A stretch of 35,580 nucleotides of DNA, taken from RUG11867 sp964472425. Lineage in GTDB: Bacteria; Bacillota_I; Bacilli_A; RF39; UBA660. Where the stretch lies: positions 1 through 35,580 of the forward strand of contig CAYYLF010000007.1 of NCBI GenBank assembly GCA_964472425.1, written 5' to 3'. The translations under genes and the position numbers were made by a program. The notes beneath the pieces were generated by a model. That model searched no databases. It saw only the letters and a list, made by a program, of their open reading frames with translations, and had not been told where the DNA came from. Below are positions 6,728 to 14,705 of this stretch, piece after piece; position 1 is the stretch's first letter, and every line of letters begins with the position of its first letter.

Positions 6728-7044
6728 AAATGAAAAGCGAAAACAAAAACCTCTTCACTATTACGAACGATAGGGGAGAAAAAGTAGAATGTGAGGTAAT
6801 CTTGACCATCGATTCGGACGAATTTGGTCACAATTACATAGTATATACGGACCACACGATGGACGAAAATGGAAATATCAAGACTTATGCCAATATCTAC
6901 GATCCGACGGGTGCCAGCCTCGACCTTCAGCCAGTCACGACTGACGAAGAATGGGACATGATCGAATCCGTTCTTGCCAGTGCTCAAAAGCAAGTACTGA
7001 AAGAACAGATGGCTAATCAAGCAAAAAAAGACGAAGAGAACTAA
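6724..7044 (+). CDS. DUF1292 protein (YrzB-like)
   Basis: Acidic protein of 106 residues of the DUF1292/UPF0473 family, which nearly always follows ruvX in Firmicutes; its biochemical role is not established. The core reads F-T-I-T-N-D-R-G-E-K-V-E-C-E-V-I-L-T-I-D, then Y-I-V-Y-T-D, and near the end the typical D-E-E-W-D-M-I-E. It is longer than many members because of a K/E-rich C-terminal tail. It overlaps ruvX by four bases and lies two bases before mltG, so the four genes form one transcription unit. Confidence 0.88.
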   Translation: MKMKSENKNLFTITNDRGEKVECEVILTIDSDEFGHNYIVYTDHTMDENGNIKTYANIYDPTGASLDLQPVTTDEEWDMIESVLASAQKQVLKEQMANQAKKDEEN

Positions 7045-7046
7045 TC

Positions 7047-8117
7047 ATGAAAAAAAGAGTATTATTTATCACATTAGTTGGGTTATTTCTCTTTTTAATT
7101 ATAGGAATAACGGGTGGGCTAGTTTATTACAATGCCAATTTGAAAGAAGTAGACGCAAATGCGAAAGAAAACATCACTTTTACCGTCACAGCCGGCGAAG
7201 CGGCCAATACGATAATCGCGAACCTCAAAAGGGAAGGCCTCATCAAAGACGACTTGTCGATGAAAATATACGTAAAACTTCATCCTGGCAATCCCCAAGC
7301 GGGAACATATATCCTTACCAAAGCGATGACTGGCCCGGAAATCTACCAATCTTTTCTCGATGGCAAAGTAACGCGCAATACTACTTGGGTGACCTTCGTC
7401 GAAGGTAAGAGACTGTCGTACGTCGCCGATGTCATAGCCAAAAACTTCGATTTTACGGTCGACGAGGTAAATGCCGTCTTGGACGACAAAGAATACATTT
7501 CTTCTCTCATTGCGCGCTACGACTTTCTGACCGACGACATATTGAAAGATGGAATATACCATCCATTGGAAGGCTATCTCTTTCCGGACACGTACGAATT
7601 TTTGAGTGACGTGACCATCCACGGCATAATCGAAGCTATGCTCGACAATACGGCATCCAAACTGTCTGCCTATTCTTCCCAAATCGAGGCGAGCCCATAT
7701 TCTATTCATCAACTCATGACTTTGGCTAGCATCGTAGAACTCGAAGGAGCTCACAGTGACGACCGCCAAGGAGTCGCGGGCGTATTTTACAATCGCTTGA
7801 AGATAGGTAAGCGCTTGGGTTCGGATGTCACCACTTACTATGCCGTCGGCAAAGATTTTTCGGTCGACCTCACGTGGGACGATTTGAACAGTTGCAACGG
7901 TTACAACACCCGTGGAGCTTGTGTACCGGGACTCCCCATCGGGCCGATTGCGTCGCCGAGTTTTGCAGCTTTAAAAGCTACCCTCGAACCGACTAGCCAC
8001 GACTACCTCTTCTTTGTCGCCGACAAATATGGTAAAACTTACTTCAGTAGGACGAGTGCCGAACACAATGCAACCGTCGCCAGACTCCAAAGCCAAGGGC
8101 TTTGGTACACGTACTAA
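7047..8117 (+). CDS. mltG: Endolytic transglycosylase MltG
   Basis: Membrane-bound lytic transglycosylase that cuts nascent peptidoglycan strands and sets glycan length. It has 356 residues with one N-terminal membrane helix (about 5-27) and the rest extracellular: a LysM-like subdomain, then the YceG catalytic domain. The catalytic Glu is E231 in A-S-I-V-E, followed by G-V-A-G-V-F-Y-N-R-L, R-L-G-S-D-V-T-T-Y-Y-A-V-G and the N-T-R-x-x-x-x-P-G-L-P-x-G-P-I-x-x-P box. In B. subtilis this is yrrL, at the same place after yrzB. Confidence 0.95.
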   Translation: MKKRVLFITLVGLFLFLIIGITGGLVYYNANLKEVDANAKENITFTVTAGEAANTIIANLKREGLIKDDLSMKIYVKLHPGNPQAGTYILTKAMTGPEIYQSFLDGKVTRNTTWVTFVEGKRLSYVADVIAKNFDFTVDEVNAVLDDKEYISSLIARYDFLTDDILKDGIYHPLEGYLFPDTYEFLSDVTIHGIIEAMLDNTASKLSAYSSQIEASPYSIHQLMTLASIVELEGAHSDDRQGVAGVFYNRLKIGKRLGSDVTTYYAVGKDFSVDLTWDDLNSCNGYNTRGACVPGLPIGPIASPSFAALKATLEPTSHDYLFFVADKYGKTYFSRTSAEHNATVARLQSQGLWYTY

Positions 8118-8136
8118 CAATAAAAGGGGAAGAATC

Positions 8137-8346
8137 ATGGACGAATTTTACGATATAGTTGCGAATACACCGGTCGAACCGACTAAAAAGCCATTTAAAA
8201 TATACAAACTCAAACTCGAGCATCACCATTGGCATTCTGGACAGATAAAACGCGGAATGCCCATTTTGACGCCCATCGAATATATCGAAAAATATGCTTG
8301 CCGAAATCGAAGCAAACGATTTGTGAGATTTGGCAAACACATTTGA
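8137..8346 (+). CDS. Small conserved-looking protein, unknown
   Basis: 69-residue ORF with a good ribosome binding site (AGGGGAAG) 19 bases after mltG. An in-frame start at 8014 inside mltG is rejected for lack of a site. The protein is basic and histidine-rich in the middle (L-E-H-H-H-W-H), then G-Q-I-K-R-G-M-P-I-L-T-P-I-E-Y-I-E-K-Y and a very basic C terminus (N-R-S-K-R-F-V-R-F-G-K-H). No membrane segment or signal peptide. I do not recognise it. Its position between mltG and trmR, codon use like its neighbours, and dedicated ribosome binding site suggest a real gene, probably the last of the ireB operon. Confidence 0.55.
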   Translation: MDEFYDIVANTPVEPTKKPFKIYKLKLEHHHWHSGQIKRGMPILTPIEYIEKYACRNRSKRFVRFGKHI

Positions 8347-8356
8347 CACGAGCGAT

Positions 8357-8385
8357 TTGCTTTAACTCGCCAACTATGGTATAAT
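8357..8385 (+). promoter_or_regulatory. Promoter of trmR-trhP1-trhP2
   Basis: TTGCTT (8357-8362), 17-bp spacer, TATAAT (8380-8385). The leader is short (~16 nt) with GGTGA before the ATG at 8408. Confidence 0.7.
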
Positions 8386-8407
8386 GCTAATAGTTGGTGA
8401 TTTTTTA

Positions 8408-9007
8408 ATGAAAGAAACAATTATTGCGATGGAAAAGTATGCAAAGGAATATAACGTTCCTATTATCGAAAAAGATTCCATCAAATTTATTATGAAGTAC
8501 ATAAAGCTCAACGACGTCAAAACTATTTTGGAAATAGGCACGGCCATCGGTTACAGTGGCATACTCATGGTGAGTGCGAACGAAGGCACGAGTCTCACGA
8601 CCATCGAACGCGACGAAAAACGTTACATGGAAGCGATTAAAAACGTCAAAAAGTGTGGATTGGAACGCCAAATCGAAGTCGTCTTTCAGGATGCTCTCGA
8701 CGTAAACCTCGTCGGTCGTACCTACGACCTCATCTTTATCGACGCCGCCAAAGGACAATACATCAAATTCTTCGAGAAGTTCAGTCATTACCTGAGTCCC
8801 AATGGGGTCATCATCACGGATAACATCAATTTCCATGGCCTCGTCGGCAACCGCGATGAGACGATGAGCAAAAATCTCAATAGCTTAGTTTCGAAAATCG
8901 AAAACTACATCGATTTCTTGAAGAACAATACGGAGTTTACGACAAAGTTCTACGACATCGGCGACGGGCTTAGTGTAAGTTATAGAAACCAAGATGAAAA
9001 AAGATAA
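8408..9007 (+). CDS. trmR: tRNA 5-hydroxyuridine methyltransferase TrmR (YrrM-type O-methyltransferase)
   Basis: SAM-dependent O-methyltransferase of 199 residues. The SAM-binding motif I is I-L-E-I-G-T-A-I-G-Y-S-G, followed by T-I-E-R-D-E, then D-L-I-F-I-D-A-A-K-G-Q-Y and V-I-I-T-D-N-I metal/substrate motifs of the caffeoyl-CoA-OMT-like family. B. subtilis YrrM (TrmR) methylates ho5U34 in tRNA to mo5U34, and the U32 proteins next to it make the hydroxyl group (literature knowledge), so the three genes here form a wobble-uridine pathway. Start 8408 is chosen over 8384 because GGTGA lies between them. It overlaps trhP1 by 14 bases. Confidence 0.88.
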   Translation: MKETIIAMEKYAKEYNVPIIEKDSIKFIMKYIKLNDVKTILEIGTAIGYSGILMVSANEGTSLTTIERDEKRYMEAIKNVKKCGLERQIEVVFQDALDVNLVGRTYDLIFIDAAKGQYIKFFEKFSHYLSPNGVIITDNINFHGLVGNRDETMSKNLNSLVSKIENYIDFLKNNTEFTTKFYDIGDGLSVSYRNQDEKR

Positions 9008-9788
9008 AGTACTTTTACAAATCGCTTCGCTGGAAGCCATCGAAAAATACGAGAAGTTAGGCATCACTAACTTCCTTTTCCCGTTGAAAAACTATTCCAT
9101 CGGATACGATTCATTCACCCTAGAAGAAATTAAAAAGACCGGTGTGAACGCCTACATTCTTGCGAACAAACTTTTGACTGACGACGATATAGACGCTTTC
9201 GAGGCACTCGAAATCCCCGCAAACGTCCGCGGCTTCGTAATCGAAGATACGGGTCTATACGTCGCATTAAAAGATTTCGGATACACGCTCATAAACTTTC
9301 AAAATCATTTGAATGCGAACCACGAGACTTGCCTTTACTGGCTCAAATACTTCGATAGCCTCGTCATCTCGACTGACATAACCGCCGAAGAAATCGAAAA
9401 CATCGTCGACCACGCGACAGCTCCGCTAGTCCTGAATACTTTTGGTTATCCGATGATAATGTACTCCCGTCGACATCTCATATCGAACTACTACGAAAAT
9501 TTCAAGCTCGAGAAAAAGAACCGAATAACCATCAAAGACCCGAAAGATAAATTCACTTTCTGGCTCTACGAAACGGAAGACGGCACGGCTTGCTTCGATA
9601 GCCATATTCTCGACGTCCGCGAATTTGCTAGCCGTTTACCCGAAGATAAGATATTATTCTACCTCGTAAACGCGTCGCACATAGCCGAAGAAGACGTCGT
9701 AAAAGCTCTAACCGGTGAACCGGTCGAAAACGCGTCGACGGGTTTCCTAAATCGCAAAACAGTGTATAGGGTAGGTGATTTGAAATGA
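8994..9788 (+). CDS. trhP1: U32 family protein, TrhP1-like (YrrN)
   Basis: 264-residue member of the peptidase U32 family, shorter than and paralogous to its neighbour. TrhP1/TrhP2 are needed for 5-hydroxyuridine formation at tRNA position 34 in B. subtilis (literature knowledge); despite the name they are not shown to be proteases. It has the barrel-like pattern (F-P-L-K-N-Y-S-I-G-Y at residues ~29-38, N-x-F-G-Y-P-M-I-M-Y-S-R-R) but lacks the four-cysteine cluster of the long paralogue, as YrrN-type proteins do. It starts inside trmR and overlaps trhP2 by four bases, so all three are translationally linked. Confidence 0.82.
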   Translation: MKKDKVLLQIASLEAIEKYEKLGITNFLFPLKNYSIGYDSFTLEEIKKTGVNAYILANKLLTDDDIDAFEALEIPANVRGFVIEDTGLYVALKDFGYTLINFQNHLNANHETCLYWLKYFDSLVISTDITAEEIENIVDHATAPLVLNTFGYPMIMYSRRHLISNYYENFKLEKKNRITIKDPKDKFTFWLYETEDGTACFDSHILDVREFASRLPEDKILFYLVNASHIAEEDVVKALTGEPVENASTGFLNRKTVYRVGDLK

Positions 9789-10969
9789 TAGAACTGCTTA
9801 GCCCCGCTGGCGACAAGGAGAGACTTTTCTTTGCTTTCCTTTACGGAGCCGACGCCGTCTACTTGGGCGGACCTAAGTACGGCCTTCGCGCCAACGCGAC
9901 CAATTTTACCTTGGACGAACTGTCCGAATGGGTCGAATATGCTCACAGCCTCGGCAAAAAAGTTTATGTGACCGTGAACATCGTCTTCCACGACGAAGAC
10001 CTAGAAGGACTCGCGGAATACTTGAAATATTTGGCCGCTATCGAAGTCGACGCGATTATCATCTCGGACCCAGTCGTCCTCGAGACCTTGAAGAAAAATT
10101 CCCTCGACTTAGAAGTCCATCTGAGCACGCAAGCAAGTACTCTCAACTCGCGAGCAGCCAAATTCTATATCGACCAAGGAGTCACCAGAATAGTCCTCGC
10201 TCGCGAAGCCTCTAAATCCGATATCGAACGCATCAAAAAGGAAACCGGAATCGACCTCGAATGCTTCATTCAAGGAGCTATGTGTACCTCGATGAGTGGC
10301 CGATGTGTCCTTTCGAACTATGCGACCAATCGCGACTCCAACCGCGGAGGATGTGCCCAAGTCTGTCGCTGGGCTTTCGTAAGCGAAGACACGAACGAGT
10401 TTACTATCATGCCCAAAGATTTGAACATGATAAACGAAATCGAAAGCATGATTGCCTCCGGCGTAAACTCCTTCAAAATCGAGGGACGCATGCGTTCCAT
10501 CTATTACATCGCAACTGTCCTTCATACCTATCGAAGCATCATCGACAAAATAGAGAATAATACTCTTACCGATGCATATTTGAACTATGCGGCGAATATC
10601 ATAAATAGGGTAGCCAACCGCGAATCGGTAAGCCAATTTTACCAGGGTATTCCGGGTCCAGAAGGCGAATACTTCTCCGGTCGCCGAGAAGAATCGAATC
10701 AAGACTTCTTGGGCCTAGTAAAAAGCTGTGAAGACGGATATGCCCTCGTCGAAGTCCGCAACTACTTCAAAAAAGGCGATGTCGTTCAAGTATTCGGTCC
10801 GACGATGGATACGGTCGAATTTGAACTCGACGAAATACTCGACGAGAAAGGCGACATCAAAGATTACTGCAACCGCCCTAAAGAAATCGTAAAGATAAAA
10901 GTACCTTATACTTTAGAAGAAAATGCGATGATGCGTACGAAAGTGTTTGACAAATTCGTGGAAATTTAG
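9785..10969 (+). CDS. trhP2: tRNA hydroxylation protein TrhP2 (U32 family, YrrO)
   Basis: 394-residue U32 family protein. The N terminus E-L-L-S-P-A-G-D-K-E-R and A-D-A-V-Y-L-G-G-P-x-Y-G-L-R-A are canonical. The U32 signature with cysteines follows: F-I-Q-G-A-M-C, S-G-R-C-V-L-S-N, R-G-G-C-A-Q-V-C-R-W, the set that binds an iron-sulfur cluster in this family. Later S-F-K-I-E-G-R-M-R-S. It acts with TrhP1 to hydroxylate U34, using prephenate-derived chemistry in the known system (literature). In B. subtilis udk lies between yrrO and greA; here it is absent. Confidence 0.9.
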   Translation: MIELLSPAGDKERLFFAFLYGADAVYLGGPKYGLRANATNFTLDELSEWVEYAHSLGKKVYVTVNIVFHDEDLEGLAEYLKYLAAIEVDAIIISDPVVLETLKKNSLDLEVHLSTQASTLNSRAAKFYIDQGVTRIVLAREASKSDIERIKKETGIDLECFIQGAMCTSMSGRCVLSNYATNRDSNRGGCAQVCRWAFVSEDTNEFTIMPKDLNMINEIESMIASGVNSFKIEGRMRSIYYIATVLHTYRSIIDKIENNTLTDAYLNYAANIINRVANRESVSQFYQGIPGPEGEYFSGRREESNQDFLGLVKSCEDGYALVEVRNYFKKGDVVQVFGPTMDTVEFELDEILDEKGDIKDYCNRPKEIVKIKVPYTLEENAMMRTKVFDKFVEI

Positions 10970-11041
10970 TATCATTAGTTCGACCGAAAATAAGGTTACT
11001 TTTTTAAAGGAAAAAATAGACACATGAAAGAGTGAAAAATT

Positions 11042-11512
11042 ATGACAAAAAAAGAAGAATGCTTACTGACTGCCGACGGTTTTTTAGCGTTGGAAGAAGA
11101 GTTGAACGAACTCAAGACAGTCAAACGTCCTCAAGTAATCGAGGCTATCAAAGACGCGCGAGCTCAAGGAGACCTTTCCGAAAATGCCGACTACGATGCA
11201 GCTAGAAACGACCAAGCCGCCTTGGAAGCACGAATCAAAGAACTCGAACATATGATAGATCACGCCAAAATAATCGAAGGCGGTGCCAAAGGAGTCGTCG
11301 GACTCGGTTCGACTATCAAGATAAGCTATGTCGACGACGAGGAGGAAGAAGAATATAAAATAGTCGGCTCTCTCGAAGCTAACCCTTTCGAGAACCGCAT
11401 TTCGAACGAATCTCCGATAGGAAAAGCCGTCTTGAACAAAAAAGCAGGCGAGACGGTCACGGTCGAAAGTCCGAACGGTTCGTACGACGTCAAGATTCTT
11501 TCTATAAACTAA
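11042..11512 (+). CDS. greA: Transcription elongation factor GreA
   Basis: 156 residues, the normal GreA length. It rescues backtracked RNA polymerase by stimulating transcript cleavage. The N-terminal coiled coil spans residues ~8-75 with L-x-x-L-K-x-x-x-R-P-x-V-I-E-A-I-K-D-A-R-A and the tip motif G-D-L-S-E-N-A-D-Y-D-A-A, whose acidic pair acts at the polymerase active site. The C-terminal FKBP-like domain includes G-S-x-E-A-N-P and I-S-N-E-S-P-I-G-K-A. A 72-base gap precedes it with no clear terminator, so it may be read from the upstream operon. A terminator follows. Confidence 0.96.
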   Translation: MTKKEECLLTADGFLALEEELNELKTVKRPQVIEAIKDARAQGDLSENADYDAARNDQAALEARIKELEHMIDHAKIIEGGAKGVVGLGSTIKISYVDDEEEEEYKIVGSLEANPFENRISNESPIGKAVLNKKAGETVTVESPNGSYDVKILSIN

Positions 11513-11517
11513 TTTTG

Positions 11518-11548
11518 ACCAAAAAGATAGACCTCACGGTCTTTTTTT
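11518..11548 (+). terminator. Intrinsic terminator of greA
   Basis: Stem AGACC/GGTCT with a TCAC loop, flanking A-rich and T-rich arms and a run of seven T. Confidence 0.8.
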
Positions 11549-11574
11549 GATATAATGTTTCCTAGGTGATTTTA

Positions 11575-11976
11575 ATGCAAACGACACGCAGTGAACTTAG
11601 AGTAAAGATTATGACTATCCTCTATCAGATAGATATATACAAGCAAAGCGGACTCGAATACGACATCGATGAATGCATAAAAGAGAATACGGAAGTCGAA
11701 AGTGATTTCGTCAAAGAAGTCGTCTATGGAGTAAACACCTATTACGATGAACTATCGCAGCTGGCGAACGAATATCTAGAAGACTGGAGCATCTCTCGCC
11801 TCGACAAGACGGGCGCGGCCATCCTTCGCATGGCCCTCTACGAGCTCAAATATATGGACACACCTTCGATTGTCGTCATCAACGAAGCTGTCGAATTGGC
11901 AAAAAAATATTCGGACGAAGCGGTCCGCAAAATGATAAACGCGGTCCTTGACAAGTACATGAAAGCGGAGGAATGA
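11575..11976 (+). CDS. nusB: Transcription antitermination factor NusB
   Basis: 133-residue all-helical protein. It binds boxA RNA together with NusE (S10) for rRNA antitermination. Family features are R-x-x-L-R-V-K-I-M-T-I-L-Y-Q near the N terminus, then L-D-K-T-G-A-A-I-L-R-M-A-L-Y-E-L-K-Y, P-S-I-V-V-I-N-E-A-V-E-L-A-K-K-Y-S and the C-terminal K-M-I-N-A-V-L-D-K. The start at 11575 follows AGGTGA; an in-frame start at 11566 overlaps that site. A TATAAT stands at 11551-11556 just after the greA terminator, so a promoter there is likely although the -35 is weak. The stop overlaps the xseA start region. Confidence 0.93.
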   Translation: MQTTRSELRVKIMTILYQIDIYKQSGLEYDIDECIKENTEVESDFVKEVVYGVNTYYDELSQLANEYLEDWSISRLDKTGAAILRMALYELKYMDTPSIVVINEAVELAKKYSDEAVRKMINAVLDKYMKAEE

Positions 11977-13307
11977 TGGCAAACTTTATCACGGTAAGCG
12001 CCCTCAATAACTATTTAAAAAGAAAGTTTGAGGCCGATATCCATCTCGGCCACGTCTATTTGAAGGGCGAAATCTCGAACTGCAAAATTCATTCGCGAGG
12101 GCACATCTACTTCAGCCTCAAAGACGAAACGAGCGTCATAAATGCCATCATGTTCGCGGGCGATGCTGCTCGCCTAAATTTCGAACCCAAAGACGGAACT
12201 AAGGTTTTCACGGAAGGTAAAGTGACCGTCTACGAAGGCTCGGGCAAGTATCAAATAGTCGTCTCCAAGATGCAACCCGATGGAATCGGGGAACTCTACA
12301 TCGCCTACGAAAAGCTAAAAAAAGAGCTCGAAAAAGAAGGCCTTTTCCGAGCCGACCTCAAAAAACCGATTCCAAAATATCCTCGCCGCATCGGCATAGT
12401 GACCGCTCCTACGGGCGCGGCAATCCGTGACATTTTATCCACGATAAAAAGGCGTTACCCGATCGCGGAAACTATTCTATTCCCAGCTCTCGTCCAAGGC
12501 GAAACTGCCAAGACGAGCATCGTAAGTCAAATAGAACGAGCTCAAGATTACGACCTCGACGTTCTCATCGTCGGCCGCGGGGGCGGCTCGATAGAAGACT
12601 TGTGGGCCTTCAATGAAGAAATAGTCGCGCGTGCCATTTTCGCATCTCGCATTCCCATCATAAGTGCCGTCGGTCACGAAGTTGATTTTACCATCGCCGA
12701 CTTCGTCGCCGACAAAAGGGCACCAACTCCGACCGGAGCAGCCGAAATTGCCGTACCGAACATGTCGGACGTAATTAAACTTTTAGAAAATTACAAAATA
12801 AGACTCACTACATCGATTACCAAACGACTAGAACTCTCAACCAAACGTCTAGAATCTCTCAAAGGAGCTTACGTCCTCAAAAATCCGTTGGCCATCTACG
12901 AAGTAGCTGAGCAAAAACTATCCGGCCTCATTGATAAATTGGAATCCTTTATCACTGCCAAACTGAAAGAATCTGACGCCCGACTCGCCAACATAACGAG
13001 TTCGTACGTCCTCAAAAATCCGCTTTCCTTCTATGCGAGCGATAAAGAAAAGATAAACCTCTTAAAAACGCGTCTCGCATCGGCGATGAAAGCGAACGCC
13101 GAAAGCCAATCGAAACGCTACGAATTATTGCTCAACAAGCTGGACCTTTTGAACCCTTTGAGCATCTTGAAAAAGGGGTATTCGGTCGTCACTAAGGATG
13201 AAAAGACCATCACCGAATACGCATCTCTTTCCAAAGGAGACACGATAGATATAAGACTATCGCTAGGCTCGGTACGAGCAGAAGTCAAAGAAACTAAGGA
13301 GAATTAA
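11976..13307 (+). CDS. xseA: Exodeoxyribonuclease VII large subunit
   Basis: Catalytic subunit of exonuclease VII, which degrades single-stranded DNA from both ends. About 443 residues. The N-terminal OB fold carries V-Y-L-K-G-E-I-S-N-C-K and S-R-G-H-I-Y-F-S-L-K-D, then F-E-P-K-D-G-T-K-V, and the catalytic core R-I-G-I-V-T-A-P-T-G-A-A-I-R-D-I, V-G-R-G-G-G-S-I-E-D-L-W-A-F-N-E-E and S-A-V-G-H-E-V-D-F-T-I. A long coiled coil follows (about 270-400). Two adjacent ATGs (11973 and 11976) follow GGAGG at 11967-11971; the second has better spacing. Typical pairing with xseB. Confidence 0.95.
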   Translation: MANFITVSALNNYLKRKFEADIHLGHVYLKGEISNCKIHSRGHIYFSLKDETSVINAIMFAGDAARLNFEPKDGTKVFTEGKVTVYEGSGKYQIVVSKMQPDGIGELYIAYEKLKKELEKEGLFRADLKKPIPKYPRRIGIVTAPTGAAIRDILSTIKRRYPIAETILFPALVQGETAKTSIVSQIERAQDYDLDVLIVGRGGGSIEDLWAFNEEIVARAIFASRIPIISAVGHEVDFTIADFVADKRAPTPTGAAEIAVPNMSDVIKLLENYKIRLTTSITKRLELSTKRLESLKGAYVLKNPLAIYEVAEQKLSGLIDKLESFITAKLKESDARLANITSSYVLKNPLSFYASDKEKINLLKTRLASAMKANAESQSKRYELLLNKLDLLNPLSILKKGYSVVTKDEKTITEYASLSKGDTIDIRLSLGSVRAEVKETKEN

Positions 13308-13308
13308 C

Positions 13309-13551
13309 ATGGAAGAAAAAAACAAAAACGACAAAGAAAAGACTTTCGAAGAGAGCATTCTCGAACTCGAAAATCTCGTCAAAGAGCTCGAAAGTGGCAA
13401 TTGCCCCCTCGATGATGCGATAAACAAATTCACAAAAGGCATGAAATTAGCCAAGTACTGTGGAGACAAATTGACCGCCGCGACCGAAAAAGTCAACAAA
13501 ATTCTGACCGAAACGGGCGAATTGCAAGATTTCGATACCCCGACAGAATAG
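13309..13551 (+). CDS. xseB: Exodeoxyribonuclease VII small subunit
   Basis: 80-residue small subunit of exonuclease VII. It wraps along the coiled coil of XseA and keeps the complex soluble. Signature: T-F-E-E-S-I-L-E-L-E-N-L-V-K-E-L-E-S-G-N, then L-D-D-A-I-N-K-F-T-K-G-M-K-L. It starts one base after the xseA stop with AAGGAGAA upstream, and ends in a short Thr/Glu-rich tail. In B. subtilis ispA, dxs, tlyA, argR and recN separate this pair from spoIVB; here spoIVB comes next. Confidence 0.95.
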   Translation: MEEKNKNDKEKTFEESILELENLVKELESGNCPLDDAINKFTKGMKLAKYCGDKLTAATEKVNKILTETGELQDFDTPTE

Positions 13552-13556
13552 AGAAC

Positions 13557-13582
13557 TAAAGACCTAAAAAAGGGTCTTTTTT
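13557..13582 (+). terminator. Intrinsic terminator of nusB-xseA-xseB
   Basis: Stem AAGACC/GGTCTT, A-rich loop, run of six T. Confidence 0.8.
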
Positions 13583-13587
13583 CCATC

Positions 13588-13627
13588 TATTAACAAAATA
13601 ATTATGCGCATTTTGGCCACAATAATA
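13588..13627 (+). promoter_or_regulatory. Candidate sporulation-type promoter of spoIVB
   Basis: TATTA (13588-13592), 16 bases, CAT (13609-13611), then GCCACAATAATA (13616-13627) just before the ribosome binding site. The same three blocks in the same order precede the Asn-Ser-Ala repeat gene at 24829-24869. No housekeeping -35/-10 pair is seen here. SpoIVB is forespore SigG-dependent in B. subtilis, so a forespore promoter is a reasonable but unproven reading. Confidence 0.4.
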
Positions 13628-13643
13628 CTGGAAGTGAATGCAT

Positions 13644-14624
13644 ATGAAAAAAACGGTAAAAATACTTTTGATAGGCCTTCTCATGTCGGTGCTTCCGTTG
13701 GAGACGCTGGCGTATTCTGAGTACATCATACCGGGAGGTGAATCCATCGGAATCGACATCAAAAGCGATGGCATAATGATAGTAGGTTTCTACAAAGTAA
13801 ATGGCAAATTCAACAAAGGTAACCCTTCCTTGAAAGTAGGGGACAAGATTACCGAAGTAGATGGAGTCGCCGTCGACACGGTCTCAGAGCTAATCGCAGA
13901 AATGGAAAAAAACACGGACAATCATACGGTTGAATTGACTGTAAAACGCGATAACAAAACCCAAACAGTCAATCTCGAGCTTCTCCTCGAGGGAACCACC
14001 TATAAAACCGGTCTATACGTCAAAGACGAGATTTCGGGAATAGGAACTCTTACCTACATCGACCCCGAAACCGGGGCCTTCGGTTCGCTCGGACACAACA
14101 TCGTCGAATCGAATACCAATAGAACTGTCGAAGTCAAAACGGGAACGATTTTCCGTAGTAGCATAACATCGATCGACCGAAGCACCTCTGGAACTCCGGG
14201 AGGAAAAAACGCCAAGTTTTATTCTTCGACCGTCTATGGTGACATAACTAAGAACATTCCATCGGGTATATACGGGAAGTACACCGAAAAATATCCCGAC
14301 AAAAAGAAACTAAAAGTCGCGACACCCGCCGAAATCGAACTCGGTCCAGCTACCATCTACACGGTTCTCGATGGCGAAAAAGTCGGCGAGTACGAAATAG
14401 AAATTACTAAGGTTGACGACGACAATCCGACCAAAAATATCTATTTCAAAGTGACCGACGGCGAACTCCTCGAAAAGACGGGTGGAATAGTCCAAGGGAT
14501 GAGCGGAAGTCCAATAATACAAGGCGAAAAAATAATAGGAGCCGTCACCCACGTCGTCATCTCTAACCCCTCAAACGGTTATGGAATTAGCATTGTAAAC
14601 ATGCTCGAAGACGGAGAAAGCTGA
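13644..14624 (+). CDS. spoIVB: SpoIVB signalling serine protease
   Basis: Forespore-secreted serine peptidase (family S55) that cleaves SpoIVFA to release SigK activity in the mother cell (family knowledge). 326 residues from the ATG at 13644; an ATG at 13638 is too close to GGAAGTG. N-terminal signal or membrane segment (about 4-22), a PDZ domain (about 45-115: L-K-V-G-D-K-I-T-E-V-D-G), then the SpoIVB domain with the catalytic His in G-S-L-G-H-N-I (H151) and Ser in G-M-S-G-S-P-I-I (S289). It is shorter than the ~425-residue B. subtilis protein, mainly at the N terminus. Both catalytic residues are present, so the SigK checkpoint is probably functional. Confidence 0.93.
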   Translation: MKKTVKILLIGLLMSVLPLETLAYSEYIIPGGESIGIDIKSDGIMIVGFYKVNGKFNKGNPSLKVGDKITEVDGVAVDTVSELIAEMEKNTDNHTVELTVKRDNKTQTVNLELLLEGTTYKTGLYVKDEISGIGTLTYIDPETGAFGSLGHNIVESNTNRTVEVKTGTIFRSSITSIDRSTSGTPGGKNAKFYSSTVYGDITKNIPSGIYGKYTEKYPDKKKLKVATPAEIELGPATIYTVLDGEKVGEYEIEITKVDDDNPTKNIYFKVTDGELLEKTGGIVQGMSGSPIIQGEKIIGAVTHVVISNPSNGYGISIVNMLEDGES

Positions 14625-14639
14625 ACTTCAAAATATCCA

Positions 14640-14676
14640 AATAAAAATTGACGTAAATTGTCAATTTTATTTTTTT
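14640..14676 (+). terminator. Intrinsic terminator of spoIVB
   Basis: Long stem ATAAAAATTGAC/GTCAATTTTAT followed by a T run. Confidence 0.85.
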
Positions 14677-14705
14677 GGCTTAATTTCTAGGCTTCCGAAA
14701 AGGCT

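Noticed and set aside
7119..7769. 216-codon ORF on the minus strand
   Set aside because: Shadow of mltG in the opposite frame.
10109..10702. 197-codon ORF on the minus strand
   Set aside because: Shadow of trhP2; no start signal.
13616..13627. GCCACAATAATA as the -10 box of spoIVB
   Set aside because: The transcription start would then fall inside the ribosome binding site. The block upstream (CAT at 13609) fits better as -10.
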